A stretch of DNA of 64,000 nt from Benincasa hispida (Eukaryota > Streptophyta > Magnoliopsida > Cucurbitales > Cucurbitaceae), in assembly GCF_009727055.1 (NCBI RefSeq), contig NW_024064153.1, positions 373,597 through 437,596 on the forward strand, written 5' to 3'. Shown here piece after piece: positions 25,084 through 37,240 of the stretch. The notes below the pieces were generated by a model. It saw nothing but the letters and a program-made list of their open reading frames with translations. It ran no database searches and was not told where the DNA came from. Numbering within the stretch: position 1 is the stretch's first letter; every line of letters begins with the position of its first letter. The position numbers and the translations under genes are program-made.

Positions 25084-25140
<57 letters not shown>

Positions 25141-25918
25141 AAAGGGAACTAACCTTTGGTTGGAGAATCCCACAATGAAAATTTTTGAAAAGGAAGTCTC
25201 CCTTTTGTACTCCAACCTTGCATCATGGGTTTGGGCCCCAAGGGGTACCCATGTTTTGGAGGGAGTGAGGAGATAGACTAATGTGGGTTCAATGGACACA
25301 TGTGCGTCGCCATCCGGTCAGACGGGCATGGCGGGACACGTGTGTGTGATTATTTTTTAATAAAAACATCATTATTTTTTTGTTATTTATTTCAGTTTTT
25401 TTATTTTCTTTTTTAAAAAGAAAAAATTCCTTAATTGGTCGCGTCTTCTCGGTCTTCCCCGCGCGTATCTTCCGACCGTCTGCCTTCCGTGCACATGTTT
25501 AGAGGCTAACCGTACTTCTCTCACGTGAAAATTCAACTCTGGTGACCTATAAAATGTGCGTCCTTTAGTATTTTAGAGCACAACACTTCTTCCATTCCCT
25601 TCGCTCTCCTCTGCTTAGTTTTTTCCCCCCGCTTATGTTTTCCGAGCATTCAGTCAAAAGGGTGTGTGTTCCACTTGGTAACAGTGCATTTCCAATCGGG
25701 TTTTCTTTTTTGGGTTATTTTTATCCTGGGGACGACGTGGTCGTATTCCTGACCTGCTTGCACACTTGAGCAGAGTCGCAAGATTCTTAAAGAGAGTGAG
25801 CGTTACGACTTATCCTATAACAAGCTTTTTTTGTAGGTTCCGTTCTTTGCCCTATCGCCGTTTCCTGACCATTTGCGGCTATCCTGATCGTCATATGAAG
25901 GTTTTGCTGTTTACAACA
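25060..25918 (+). repeat. 3' LTR of the copia element
   Basis: It begins TGTTGGGTGAAAATT and ends ttacaaca, followed by the acaac duplication. Length is 859 bp. It carries an uninterrupted run of 53 A at 25085-25137, where the 5' LTR has only a short A run. The TATA block is conserved at 25548-25554. Confidence 0.92.
25085..25137 (+). repeat. Poly-A tract, 53 bases
   Basis: This is an unbroken A run inside the 3' LTR. Its position matches the short ttcaaaaaacaaatc stretch in the 5' LTR at about 15725-15740. Confidence 0.9.
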
Positions 25919-25923
25919 ACAAC

Positions 25924-26174
25924 AACCTGGGAAAAGAGGAGATATGTACACAGAGAGTGTAAAAAATGGAGAGAAAACAACAACAAATGAGTGAAGGGTC
26001 TCCGAGAGCATCCTTCCTTCCGTCAGTTAACAAATGTGCGACAAGGATGAGGAAGGTAGTAACCAAGTTCAAGTTGATGGGAAGTAGGAGAATGTCAACC
26101 GGCGGCTCAACACATCAATTCTGAATTCATCATTCTTTGTTAGATGATATAATATTAAATTTTTTGGTCAATTG
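25924..26174. other. Short gap between elements; possible short-LTR start
   Basis: There is no gene. From 26138 the sequence reads TGTTAGATGATATAAT, which resembles TGTCAGATGATAT at 43946. It may be the beginning of a short LTR that LTR A interrupts at 26175. The remainder resembles nothing I know. Confidence 0.35.
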
Positions 26175-28328
26175 TGAAGGAACTCTTATCAAAGAGTACC
26201 TCTGAGCAGAAGAGAGATCGTTCCAAACTTATTGTGACAGAATTCCTGCATTTACAATCTAATAGAAAAGTTATGCAATATACAACAAATAACCGGCATG
26301 CTTTGAAAACTAAACAACAAGAGAATAAGAAAATATAACAGTTGAAGAACTCTTCTTCACAAAAAAAACTCGTTTTCGCCAAGGACTCCTTCTCTCGTTC
26401 TCGTTGAGAACATCCAAGTAATCGTTCACCAAATCACGGTCGTCTACCCACGAATGGCCTCCACACGAACATAGCAACGGAGAGGATACCACCACTTAGA
26501 ACCCTTAGTATTCTCGATGTGAGAATCTAGGAGGTGTGGGCTCTGTTGAATTTAGTAGAGGGAAGGAGGAGGAGAAGATCGCATACCACGACCAAGCAAG
26601 TGGGAGAAGGTTGATGTCTATCATATAGACGATGCTTGATCGTTTAGGAAGCGGTACACGATCTTTTAGTAAATAGGCTTTGATCGTATAGACGATCGTT
26701 TAATAAATGCTCAGGCGCGTGATCGTTTAGGAAGGAGTTAGATGATCGTTCAGCAAATCCTATCCGATCTCTTAGAAAGAAGCGCGTGTGTATTCGATCA
26801 TGTAGAAATGTTGAGCTATCGTGTAGGCTTTCGGTTTGCTATGCGATAGGTAGTATAGAACTCGTGAGCGAATTCTCTGATCTTTTTCAAATCGAAAACA
26901 ATTTTCATTTTATTCTTCAGTTACGAAAACTGAATGAAACCTCCCATTATCACACGATTACGGAGAAAAAGCCGGCACAATTATCCTATAATTGTCCAAA
27001 GATAAATAATAAATATAATCATATTATATTCATTAACCTATGGTTTAATATCACATCAAATGCAATATATGAACCATAGTATTTTCTCCTCCACTAAATA
27101 TAAATCATATTTATATCATTTTCCTCCAAATAATGTATCTTATACATAATGTCAACCATATCATATATAATTAACCAGTTTAATTATATCATATATAATC
27201 GAACTCCTCTTGTCAATTTGAACATTTCAAACTGACCAAAAAACTTATTCTAAACTTGAATCCATTGATCTACCAAGGGGACTTTATGGACCTATGGCTC
27301 AAAGCTCCAATGGTACGTGAATAGCTGACTAAACTCTTTAGCCACGAGAACCACCATCCGTTAACTGCCAGGCAATTCACTAAAGATCGACAGCTGAACT
27401 CTTCTCAACACAGATATATTTTTGTGTCCATCAGATATAACCAATCAACAGTACGATAACCCTTCACAGATGCTCGTAAGTACAGCTGGACCAATTTACC
27501 GTTTTACCCCTGTAGTTACATCTAACTCCTTAAGTACCACCGGTCTCTCTAATAAACAATACAACATAGTCGTACTATGTGTGGACACCTCTCGGGCCAT
27601 GAAAAGGTGTGTGGCACCACATCGTTCAAGCCCCAGAATCAGCTCTTAAGGGAGCAATCTATCTACTTACCCCTGCTTCGGGGAAGGAGTGAATTCCATC
27701 TTGTGTAGCTAAGTTCCCAGTTCCCAAATCAAATGAATCCCCAAAGTGGTAGGTTTGAGTCGGCGATCTGGCCACTCGCACCCATGCAAATCAAAGGACT
27801 GCTCTCAAAGGAAAGAGTTCCCAACTCACTCAAGATTGAGGTCATGTTACCTATGGTCATCCTAGTGAAGTGAAGTATCTGTCATGAACGACGTTATATA
27901 ACAAGACTATAACACTTCGTGGTCCGATTTTATACAAACTTTTTGTATAGGACGTCCCCGCTCGCATATTCCCAGATGAATAATCTGGACCAGACCATCT
28001 ATAGCAAGGCACAACACTTGTAACTATTCTACAAAGTGGACTGCATCTGTAGCGTTACCAAGATAAGGTTTCCCTCCTATATCCATACACTACAGACCAT
28101 TTTGGTTATCACTTAAAACATGATTCACTTGTATATCTTCAAATACATGCTTAAGTTACAAATGATAACCAGAGATCTTAGTTTATTGATTTGTGGTAAA
28201 GCAAATAAAACATTTAATGTTCATAGATAAGAGTGAAGAAAATATCATATATTATACATCACAAGCGTTATTTCAAAACTGTGTTTACAAACTATAGAAC
28301 ACAAGAGTTTAGGGCATCATCCCCAACA
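26175..28328 (-). mobile_element. Solo LTR, family A, reverse orientation
   Basis: On the plus strand it starts tgaaggaact and ends gcatcatccccaaca, the reverse complement of the family A termini. Flanks aattg (26170-26174) and aatgg (28329-28333) are a 5-bp target duplication with one mismatch. It is 2154 bp, with the A/B/C core and, at 26640-26830, two exact GATCGTTTAG copies plus several variants. No internal domain is attached. Confidence 0.78.
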
Positions 28329-29282
28329 AATGGGTGATTTAAGATAGTATCAGGGTGGTAAAACCCTAACCTTCTCAAAAAATCAAATCTTAAAAAAAAA
28401 AAAATCCTAGTTTTCACCTTCGTCGATGGTCGCTTTTGTCGTCCTTCACTCGAAGCTCTACCAGAAACACGTCTCAGCTGTCATTTGGTCGTATCTTCCC
28501 CGGACAATGCATCTCAGCCATAAATTTCGTTCGTTTTTCATTCACTGGTCGCATGTTTTTGGGCATTTCGTCGGTTGTCCGTGTGTTGTCCCTGCCAATC
28601 GACCAAGTCTGCAGCACTATCACATTCAACCGTCGCTCATGAGTTTGACCTGTCACTGCTTGTCCAAATACCATCATCGTCCGATCATGCATCCTAGATC
28701 CGGCCATTGTTGTATGTGCGCTGCTGTCAGATCCAATAACTCGCTCGTACTGCGTCAGATTTAGTCATTGCTGTTTAGTTCGTGGCTCTGCTCGTGTTCA
28801 CCGTTCCAAGATCCAGTCATTGAGATCATTGGTGTCGTGTTATCAACCTCAGTCAAGGTTCTCGTGGTTTCAGCCTTCTTTCGTGAGGATAGTGACTATC
28901 CCAATCTAAGGAGTAGACCGGTTTGTCTGTTTCTTGGTTTGATTTGGTTCAACTACAATTTGGTTTGGTTTAGTCAGTCCGATTTGGTTCAAACTGGTTT
29001 GGTTTATTTGATATGATTCAGATTTTTCAGCATTGGTTTGGTTTACTTCTTCAACATTGAGTTTAAGCTTGAGGCCCAGCGGTAATTCCTTTTTCAACTA
29101 TGGTTAGATTTATACTATTTCCCATTACTAGTTATCATGTCACTAGAGCAAATTGATCCAATCTTAAAACTATTACCAAACAATTTATCATCTAATAATT
29201 CGTGTGTTTCTTTGACACAAACAAATAACTATCTTAAGTCTTTCTCTCGTGGTACCATTCTTCATGGATTATCGATTTTGAA
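28329..29282 (+). other. Leader of the second copia element, with primer-site relic; no gag recognised
   Basis: At 28345-28355, tagtatcaggg looks like a mutated form of the initiator-tRNA primer site (TGGTATCAGAGC). The following bases do not translate into a gag I can recognise, although protease follows at 29283. Two overlapping frames around 28430-28760 are not similar to any family I know. Around 28920-29045 there is a quasi-repeat rich in ttggtttggtt. Gag may have been deleted or replaced. Confidence 0.45.
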
Positions 29283-29820
29283 TTTTTAGAGCATATGACC
29301 AATTCTTCTTCTTTCTTTGATTCATACTCTCCATCATATTGCAATGAGAAAACTAAAATTTCAAACGATAGTTTTCTTCTATTGGTAGGAAAATGAACTA
29401 TTAAATTGAATGAAAATATTTTTCTATAGTCTTGTCTTACATTTTCCAAAATTAGATATAATCTTTTATCCGTTTCTAAACGCTCTAGAGATTCTAACTA
29501 TCATGTCACCTTCTTTGAATCTCACAAGATGATTGAGAGTGCTAGGATGCTTGATGATTTTTACTACTTTGATAAACTTTCTTTTAGCAATAAAATAACT
29601 TAAGGGCTCAGTATTATTAGTTCTATTTTTTCAAAGAACAAATTATACTTTCACATCTTTGATTAGGACATCCCAATTTTTATATCCCAAATATTTGTTC
29701 CCAAATTTTTTAAGCGGATTGATTGTTCTTCTTTTAATGGTGAAAGTTGTGTTTTTGCAAAATAAATAAATTAATAAATTAATAAAATAAAATAAAATAA
29801 AAAATCATTGGTCCCCATAT
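29283..29820 (+). pseudogene. Copia protease and pre-integrase region, broken
   Basis: Translation in mixed frames gives a copia protease-like pattern: NSSSFFDSYSPS, then YNLLSVSKRSRDSN, VTFFESH, MIESARMLDDFYYFDKLSF. A pre-integrase block with LGHPNFYIP and CSSFNGESC follows at about 29640-29755. Several stops and frame changes are visible. A low-complexity zone of aataaaataa units (29758-29805) precedes the insertion point of LTR B at 29821. Confidence 0.75.
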
Positions 29821-32800
29821 TGTTAGAGTTAGGAAACATGCAAAGGAAGAAAAACGGATCATTAAGCATTCTAATTCATCAATTTTGGCTCAAATTTAAG
29901 CATGCTCATAAAATACAAAGTGAGTTTCATGACATACCTTTTTGAAGAACACCTTGAATCACGATTCTCAGCTACAATCTTCTTGAATTCAATTTGTGAA
30001 CCACCTCAAGGCCTTCCCTTCTATCTTCTTAGTGCCTTGGATTGAGTTGTGGACTCAAAATAAACTTGGATTAAGGGAATTTTATGGAGATGAAGACTAA
30101 CTTTCTGGTTTTTCACAATTTTTGAAGAACTAGATTTCTACAGCCTTTTCTCAGTCAAAATGCAACTCTTGCATAAAATTTTCCACCCAAATCTCTCAGT
30201 ATATATTGCATGATCATCATGCAAGAAGGAATGTTGCATGTGTATGTTGCATGTATTCTAACACATGCTTGGAACTTTGTGAAAAAAAAGTGGATTATGA
30301 GTGAGTTTCTTTGAAAATTAGTGGAAGAATCCAACTTTTTGGATTTTTCCAATTTTCTTTTCTTCTTTTTTTTTTTTTAATTCAATTTTTATTCTTAAAT
30401 TAATTTCCAAAATTAATTTTCTTTTCACAATAAAATTTTATTAATTTTACAAAAATTTAATTAAAAATTAATAATAAAAAATTAATTATACAATTTAATT
30501 AATTCTAATTAATTTATATTTAATATTAAATTAATTAATCACCAATTCCACTACCATGAATCCCTATACATGAATTAATATTTAAATCATATTTAAATAT
30601 TAATTAATTCTCCAATTTTTGTTAGTTCCAAAATTAAATGTGTAATTATATCTCATATAATTACTAGTTCTCTTTATTCTAATTGACGTTCAAATTAACT
30701 TATCACGCTACTCTAAGGCTAATCCATTTACGAGCTAGTAGGAGGACCTCGTGGACCTACAGATCATGGGCTCCAACGATCTGATATTAATTGGCTAAAC
30801 TCTTTACACCAAATTAACCCCATTCATTAACTAATGGGTCACTCCATTAAAATCCATAGTTGCACTCCCCTCACGGTAGATATATTATGTCCACTTGATA
30901 TAACCATGATTAGTAAGTTAACCCTTCACAGGTCGTTTGTAAGAACGACTGGGCCAAAAGTCTGTTTTACCCTCGAGATTACCTCTTGTTCCTTAAGTCC
31001 CACCGATCCTCTAATGAACAATTGGTTTGTGATCCAATCAACAAACCGAGTCTCTCTCTGGTCAATGAGAGGGTGGAGCCCTTGTTCAAGACCTGGAGAC
31101 AAAACTTAAGGGAACAATCTCTCTACTATCCCTGAAAGTGGGCAGGAGTGAATTTCATCTTGCACCCTATATCCCCAGCTATCTACCCGGTCTTACCCCT
31201 GAAATGAAGGTTTATTGAGTCGGCGCTGTTGAACCAACCCTCACCTATGCAAATCTAAGGATAATCCCGTATAAACAGGAGTTCATAGTTAACTTAGGCT
31301 TTGTAGGATTGTATCAGCAACAGTGGAAGCACAAGGATCATCTAAGCACTCTAATTCACTAATTTTGGCAAAATGTAAAGCATGCTCTTAGAGAAAACAA
31401 GTTAGTTTCAAGACATACCTCTTGTAGAACTTCTTCAAAGCTCCTTCTCCAGCTGCTATCTTCTCTGAATCTTATTGCAGACCACCTCAAGATCTTCCTC
31501 ACTATTCTCTTGGTGCTCTAGATTGAGTTGTGGGACTCAAAACAAGCTTGAATCAAGGGATGAAAGAGAAAAGCTCACAACAACAATCTTGGTGAAGAAC
31601 CCTTTCGTCAACCCGAATTTTCTCTAAAATTTTCTATAGATTGCATGCCCGAATTTTACTCCAAACTCTTCATTATATTGCAGATCAACATGCAAGGGAA
31701 AGAGTTGCATGAGATGCAGCTCATGCTTGGAGAAAGACAAGGCAAAGTGAATGATATTTGTGTGAGCTACTTAGGTGATAGATAATGGAAAATCAATTTT
31801 TTCCATTTTGTGTTTTGTTTTTCTATTTTCCAATTTTATCTCAAAAATTAAAACTTGATTTTAAAATCCATGTTGATTTAAAAACTGAAAAAATAAAATT
31901 AATTTCATAAATTAATTTTTAAATAAAACTTAATTAATTTAATATCAAATATTAAATTAATTTTAACACATATCCATCTCTATATATTTAAATCATATTT
32001 AAATATAAATTCTCCTGTTTCATTTAATTCTCAAATTAAACAAATAATTATACCCCATATAATTACTAATTCCCTTAATTCTAATTTGAACGTTTCAAAT
32101 TAACTTATCATGCTATTCTAGAGCTAGTCCGTTACGAGCTAGTAGGGGGACCTCGCGGACCTACTGGGCTTCAATGATTCAAGATTAATTGGCTAAAATC
32201 ATTAGACTAGATTAATCCCCATTCGTTAATTAATGTGTCACTCCACTAAAGGCCATAGTTGCACTCACATCACTGTAGATATATTATGTCCACATGATTT
32301 AACCATAATCAGTAAGTCGATCCTTCACAGGTTGTTTGTAATAACGACTGGGTCAAATATCTGTTTTACCCATGAGATTACGTCTTATTCCTCAAGTTCC
32401 TACTGATCCTCCAATGAATAACTGGTTTGTGATCCAATCACTAAACCAAACTCTCTCAGCCCAGTGAGAGGGTGGATCCCCTTGTTTAAGACCTAGATTT
32501 AGTACTTGAGAGAACAACCTTTCTTCTATCCCTAACTCGGGTAGGCGTGAACTCCGTCTTGTACCCTATGTCCCCAGCTATCTATCTAGTCTTACACCTG
32601 AAATGAGAGTCTTATTGAGCCGGCGTTGTTGAGCCAACCCTCATCTATAAAAATCTAAGGGCAATCCCGAATAAACAGAAGTTTATAGTTAGCTCAGGAT
32701 TAAGATCGAGTTGCCTAGGTCATCTAGGTGAAATAGTCAATCTTATACAGTAAACAGTGTTATAAAGTAAGAGTGACTTATTTCTTGGTCCGATTTTATG

Positions 32801-33632
32801 CAAACTCATTACATAGGACGCCCCCACTCCTCATGTCATAACATGTACGAATTAGGATCACATCGTATGTAGCATTTTACAACTCTTTGTAACAACTACA
32901 GAGTAGGCCGCATCCAATGGTGTTACCAGAATAAGGTACCCAACCTTATTCATGTACCATAGACCATTTTGACTATTTACTCGAACTTGATCCATTCTTA
33001 TGTCTCCACATAAAGTTCAAGCACTTATACAATAGTCATAAATCTTAGTTTATTGGATTTGGATCTTCATACAATTTATGAAATCAATAATAAGTATTGA
33101 TTATAGAAAATGTTTATCATTTTACAAACTGCGAGTTTTAGGACATAAAACCCAACAGGCTTAAGGTCAAGTTACCTACGTTATCGCTTTGAAATAGTCA
33201 GTGTTAAACAGTAAACAGTGTTATAAAATAGGATTAATTGATTTCGTGGTCCGATCTTGTACAAACTCATTGCATAGGATGCCCCCACTCCTCATGTCAT
33301 AACATGTACGAATTAGGATCACATCGTCTGTAACATTTTACAACTTCTTGTAATAATTACAGAGTGGGCCGCATCCAATAGTGTTACCATAATAAGGCAT
33401 CAAACCTCATTTATATACATAGATCATTTTGACTATTTACTCATACATGATCCTCTTTTATGTCTCCACATGAAGTTCAAGTACTCATATAATAGTCATG
33501 GATCTTTATAGTTTATTGGATTTATTTCTAAAATGAAATAAGCAATACATATTCTCAATCACAACTTATTGAATTTTCAGAAATAAGTTTTATTGTTTAC
33601 AATCCATGAGTTTTAGGACATAAAACCCTACA
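29821..33632 (-). mobile_element. Solo LTR, family B, reverse, containing a second LTR B
   Basis: On the plus strand it starts tgttagagttagg and ends ggacataaaaccctaca. A perfect 5-bp duplication, catat, flanks it (29816-29820 and 33633-33637). Without the inner copy (31302-33157 plus 5 bp) it is 1951 bp, the normal family size. It interrupts the copia sequence between the pre-integrase block and the integrase core. Confidence 0.88.
31302..33157 (-). mobile_element. Solo LTR, family B, nested inside another LTR B
   Basis: On the plus strand it starts tgtaggattgtatcagc and ends ggacataaaacccaaca. A perfect duplication, ggctt, flanks it (31297-31301 and 33158-33162). It is 1856 bp. It must be younger than the LTR B around it, with which it shares orientation and most of its sequence. 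Confidence 0.92.
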
Positions 33633-33637
33633 CATAT

Positions 33638-33985
33638 TTTTTAAAACTTTAAAGCTTCTAAACATTTTTATTTGATACATAGTGATATTTGAGGTCCTTC
33701 TAAAATCATGACCTATAGTAGAAAAGGATGGTTTGTTAATTTTATTGATGATCATACTCATTTATCTTGGGTTTATTTAACGGAAAAACAATATGAGGTG
33801 AAAGACATTTTAAAACACTTTTACATTTGATTAAAACCCAATTTCAAACTAAAATTTGCATTTTACACTTTGATAATGGAACTGAGTACTTTAATGAGTT
33901 TTTCGATGAATTTTTTAAAGACAAGGAAATTATTCATCAGTTTACATGTCAGGGTACTTCTCAAAAAAATAGCATTGCTGGAAAA
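33638..33985 (+). pseudogene. Copia integrase core, middle part
   Basis: Translated in mixed frames this shows the integrase core: a DLIHSDI-like start at about 33690 (its Trp codon is now a stop), GPSKIMTYSRKGWFVNFIDDHTHLSWVYL, a block around the second Asp (about 33860-33885), and the run up to the catalytic Glu region at 33985. LTR B cuts it here. The next codons, beginning KNRHLLEVTRA, are at 35866-35901. Confidence 0.85.
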
Positions 33986-35860
33986 TGAAGGAGTATATCA
34001 GCATGCAGCAGAAGCAAAAAAGATCAATAAGCATTCTAATTCATTAATTTTGGCTGTAAATAAAGCATGCTCATACAATAATAAAAGGGTTTCATGTCAT
34101 ACCTTTGTAGAACCTTTTGAATCTCGAATTCAGTTGCAAATCTTCTCTAATTCTTCTTGTGAACCACCTCAAGATCTTTCTATTCTCTTGGAGCTTTAGA
34201 TTGAGTTGTGGGACTCAAAATAATTCTGAATGAAGGGAATTTGGAGAAGAACATCACTGATGCAACTTGAAGAACACTTCTTCAACCTTACAAGTTTTCA
34301 ACAAAACTTCATCAAGTTTTAATAGTTTACATCCCCGATTTCCAGTTCCATCTTTTCTATTTATTGTACCATTCATGCAAAGAAGAAGGCTGCATGAGGT
34401 GTAGCTCATGCTTGAAGATTGAATCAAGATTCAAGTGGACAAATGAGTGAGCTGCTTGATGAAGGTAAGTGCAGAAATCCTATTTTTCTCATATTTGTGT
34501 TTTCCAAATGTTTCCAATATCAAATTGATTCCAAAATCAATTTTAATCTGAAAATTGAAAACTTTATTAATTTTACAAAATTAATTTCATAAATTAATTT
34601 TCTAATAAATTAATAATTAATAATTAATTAAATAATTTAATTAATTCTAATTAATTTAATATCAAATATTAAATTAATTTTACACAAATTCCACCTTCAT
34701 GAATCCTTATTCATGAATTTAATATTTAAATCATATTTAAATATTAATTAATTCTCTAATTTCGTTTAATTCTAATCTGAATGTTTCAAATTAACTTATC
34801 ATGCTACCTTAAAACTAATCCATTTATGAGCTAGTAGGGGGACCTCGCGGACCTACAGATCATGGGCTCCAACGATCCGAGATTAACTGACTAAACTCTT
34901 TACACCGAATTAATCCTCATTCATTAATTATGGGTCACTCCACTAAAGCCCATAGTTGCACCCGCCTCAATGTAGATATATTATGTCCACATGATTTAAC
35001 CATAATTAGTAAGTTGACCCTTCACAGGTTGTTTGTAATAACGGCTGGGTCAAATGTCTTTTTTACCCTCGAGATTACGTTTTATTCCTTAAGTTCCTAT
35101 TGATCCTCTAATGAACAATTGGTTTGTGATCCAGTCACTAAACCAGATCCCTCGCAGCCCAGTTAGAGGGTAGGACCCCTTGTTGAAGACCTGGATTTAG
35201 TACTTAAGAGAACAACCTTTCTCCTATCCCTAAATTAGGTAGGCATGAATTTCGTCTAACATCCTATGTCCTCGGCTATCTACCCGGTCTTACCCCTGAA
35301 ATGGGAGGCTTATTGAGACGACACTGTTGAGCCAACCCCCACCTATGCAAATCTAAGGATAATCCCGAATAAACAGGAGTTCATAGTTAGCTCAAGATTA
35401 AGATCGAGTTACCTAGGTCATCTAAGTGAAATAGTCAGTCTTATACAGTAAACAACCTTATAAACTAAGAGTGACTTATTTCTTGGTCCGATCTTATGCA
35501 AACTCATTGCATAGGACACCCTCACTCCTCATGCCAATACGTGAACGAATCTGGATCACTTTTTTTGTAGTATCTTTCCAACAACTTGTAATAGCTACAG
35601 AGTAGGCCGCATCCAATAACGTTACCAGAATAAGGTACCCAACCTTAATCATGTACTATAGATCGTTTGGCTTTTTACTCGAACTTGATCCATCTCTATG
35701 TCTCAACATAAAGTTTAAGTATTCATATAATAGCCATGGATCTTAATTTATTGGATTTAGACTTTTACGTATGCAATTTATAGAATCAATAATAAGTTTA
35801 TTGACTCTAGAATATGTTTATCTTTTACAAACTGTGAGTTTTAGGACATAAATCCCAGCA
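33986..35860 (-). mobile_element. Solo LTR, family B, reverse
   Basis: On the plus strand it starts tgaaggagtatatcagc and ends ggacataaatcccagca. Flanks gaaaa (33981-33985) and aaaaa (35861-35865) are a 5-bp duplication with one mismatch. It is 1875 bp. Leaving out the insert and one duplication copy keeps the copia integrase in frame across the join, which supports these ends. Confidence 0.85.
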
Positions 35861-35901
35861 AAAAAAAAAATAGGCATTTACTTGAAGTGACACGTGCTAT
35901 A
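35861..35901 (+). pseudogene. Copia integrase, short bridging piece
   Basis: These 41 bases encode a KNRHLLEVTRA block, the conserved stretch after the catalytic Glu of copia integrases. LTR B lies on its left and the TIR element on its right. The integrase continues at 41166. Confidence 0.8.
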
Positions 35902-36900
35902 GGGGGTGTTTGGGGCGCTGAAATGATATAGGATGTCTGGAGTTCTGATGTCTGGGGAGTTTGATGTCTGTGTTTGTGTGTGCAAAGAGGGTTGGCAAAA
36001 AATTCTGTGGGGTTGGGTCCTCGCGAGGTCCCGACCTGATCGGGTAGGGGAATCCCCAGTTTGACTAGGGATGGGGTCAAATCGGGGAAAAATTTTGGGT
36101 CCCCATCCGGGGACAAGGCAAGGACAGGGACAGTATCCCTACCTTGACCCTGACCCCGACCGAATTTATTATATATATATATATTTGGATACAATTTTCA
36201 TTTCTACTCAAACCCAAAAGCTAAAAATACAACTCCCAATTAATAATTCTACCCAAAAGCCCATGATCTAAATGCTATGCCCAAGCCTAATCCCAATCTT
36301 TAATTTTTAAACCTAAAAAGAAAAGCTCTAACCTAAAATTTCAATCTTCATTCTTCTTCTTCCTTCATCTCTCACCCCCATTACTAACTGTTGTGCCTCC
36401 CAGTCACCCTCACTGTCGCTCACTTCCTCACAGTCACCGTGCCTCACCCTCACCAACGCCACTACCTCGCTAACGCCAATGCTACTAGTCCGTGCCTCAC
36501 CCTTGCCAATGTTGCCAGTTGGCCAACGCCTCACCAACGTTAATGCCTAACGCCTCATCAACGCGACCGTCCGTGCCTCACCCTCACGACCGTTCGTGCC
36601 TCGACAATGCCAATGTCAACACCTTTTCAAGCCGTTCGTTGTTCAATCCACCTATTCGTGTACACGTCTGTTGAAGCCGGATTTGTCGTTCAATGTAAGT
36701 TACTTTACTAGTACTATTTTTTTAATTAGATCTTAAAGTATTGTTCAAAATCTTGTTTTTTTTTAAACTAAAATTCTTGTTACTAACACTTTACTAACAT
36801 TGTTTTTTTTTAATTCTTAAAATGTTGAAAATATTCGTTGTTAAAATTGTATTAAGTTGGTTATTGTTGTTAAGTTTGTTACGTTGTTAATTATTTGTTT

Positions 36901-37134
36901 GTTACATTGTTTAAATGATGGAATTATTTGTTTGTTGAGTTGGTTATTGTTTGTTACATTATTTAAATGATGAAATTATTTGTTTGTTGAGTTGGTTATT
37001 GTTTGTTACATTGTTTAAATGATGAAATTATTTGTTTGTTGAGTTAGTTATTGTTTGTTACATTGTTTAAATGATGAAATTATTTGTTTGTTTAGTTGGT
37101 TGTTGTTTGTAACATTGTTTAAATAATAAAATTA
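36901..37134 (+). repeat. 52-bp tandem repeat, about 4.5 copies
   Basis: Copies start at 36901, 36953, 37005 and 37057, and a partial one at 37109. Each begins gttacattgtttaaatga. The copies differ by only a few substitutions. They lie in the hAT element, upstream of the transposase start, probably in its leader or a leader intron. Confidence 0.9.
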
Positions 37135-37240
37135 GATAAATTTCATAATTTAAAAAGCTAGAATTATGTCTTCAAATATAGATAGATTTTATAATTTATT
37201 TTTGCTTTCTTTTGTATAACTTGGTAGGTTCCAAAAAATA

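Larger units (their letters stand above)
15702..25918 (+). mobile_element. Complete but dead Ty1/copia element with two nested solo LTRs
   Basis: LTRs at 15702-16498 and 25060-25918 are flanked by a perfect 5-bp target duplication, acaac (15697-15701 and 25919-25923). Inside are gag, protease, integrase, RT and RNase H in copia order, and a purine-rich tract just before the 3' LTR. Without the inserts at 17319-19431 and 20469-22470 the element would be about 6.1 kb, normal for copia. Many stops and frameshifts and clear divergence between its LTRs show it is old and inactive. I see no clear initiator-tRNA primer-binding site after the 5' LTR, where only about 30 bases precede gag. Confidence 0.92.

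Noticed and set aside
28426..28764. Overlapping frames that could be taken for a gag or host exon
   Set aside because: Neither frame has gag motifs, both strands are open there, and the codon pattern gives no support. I left the region as leader.
36390..36674. C-rich stretch with repeated gcctcaccctcacc, considered as a proline-rich protein
   Set aside because: It sits in the hAT leader before the transposase start. Frames on both strands are open only because of its biased composition.
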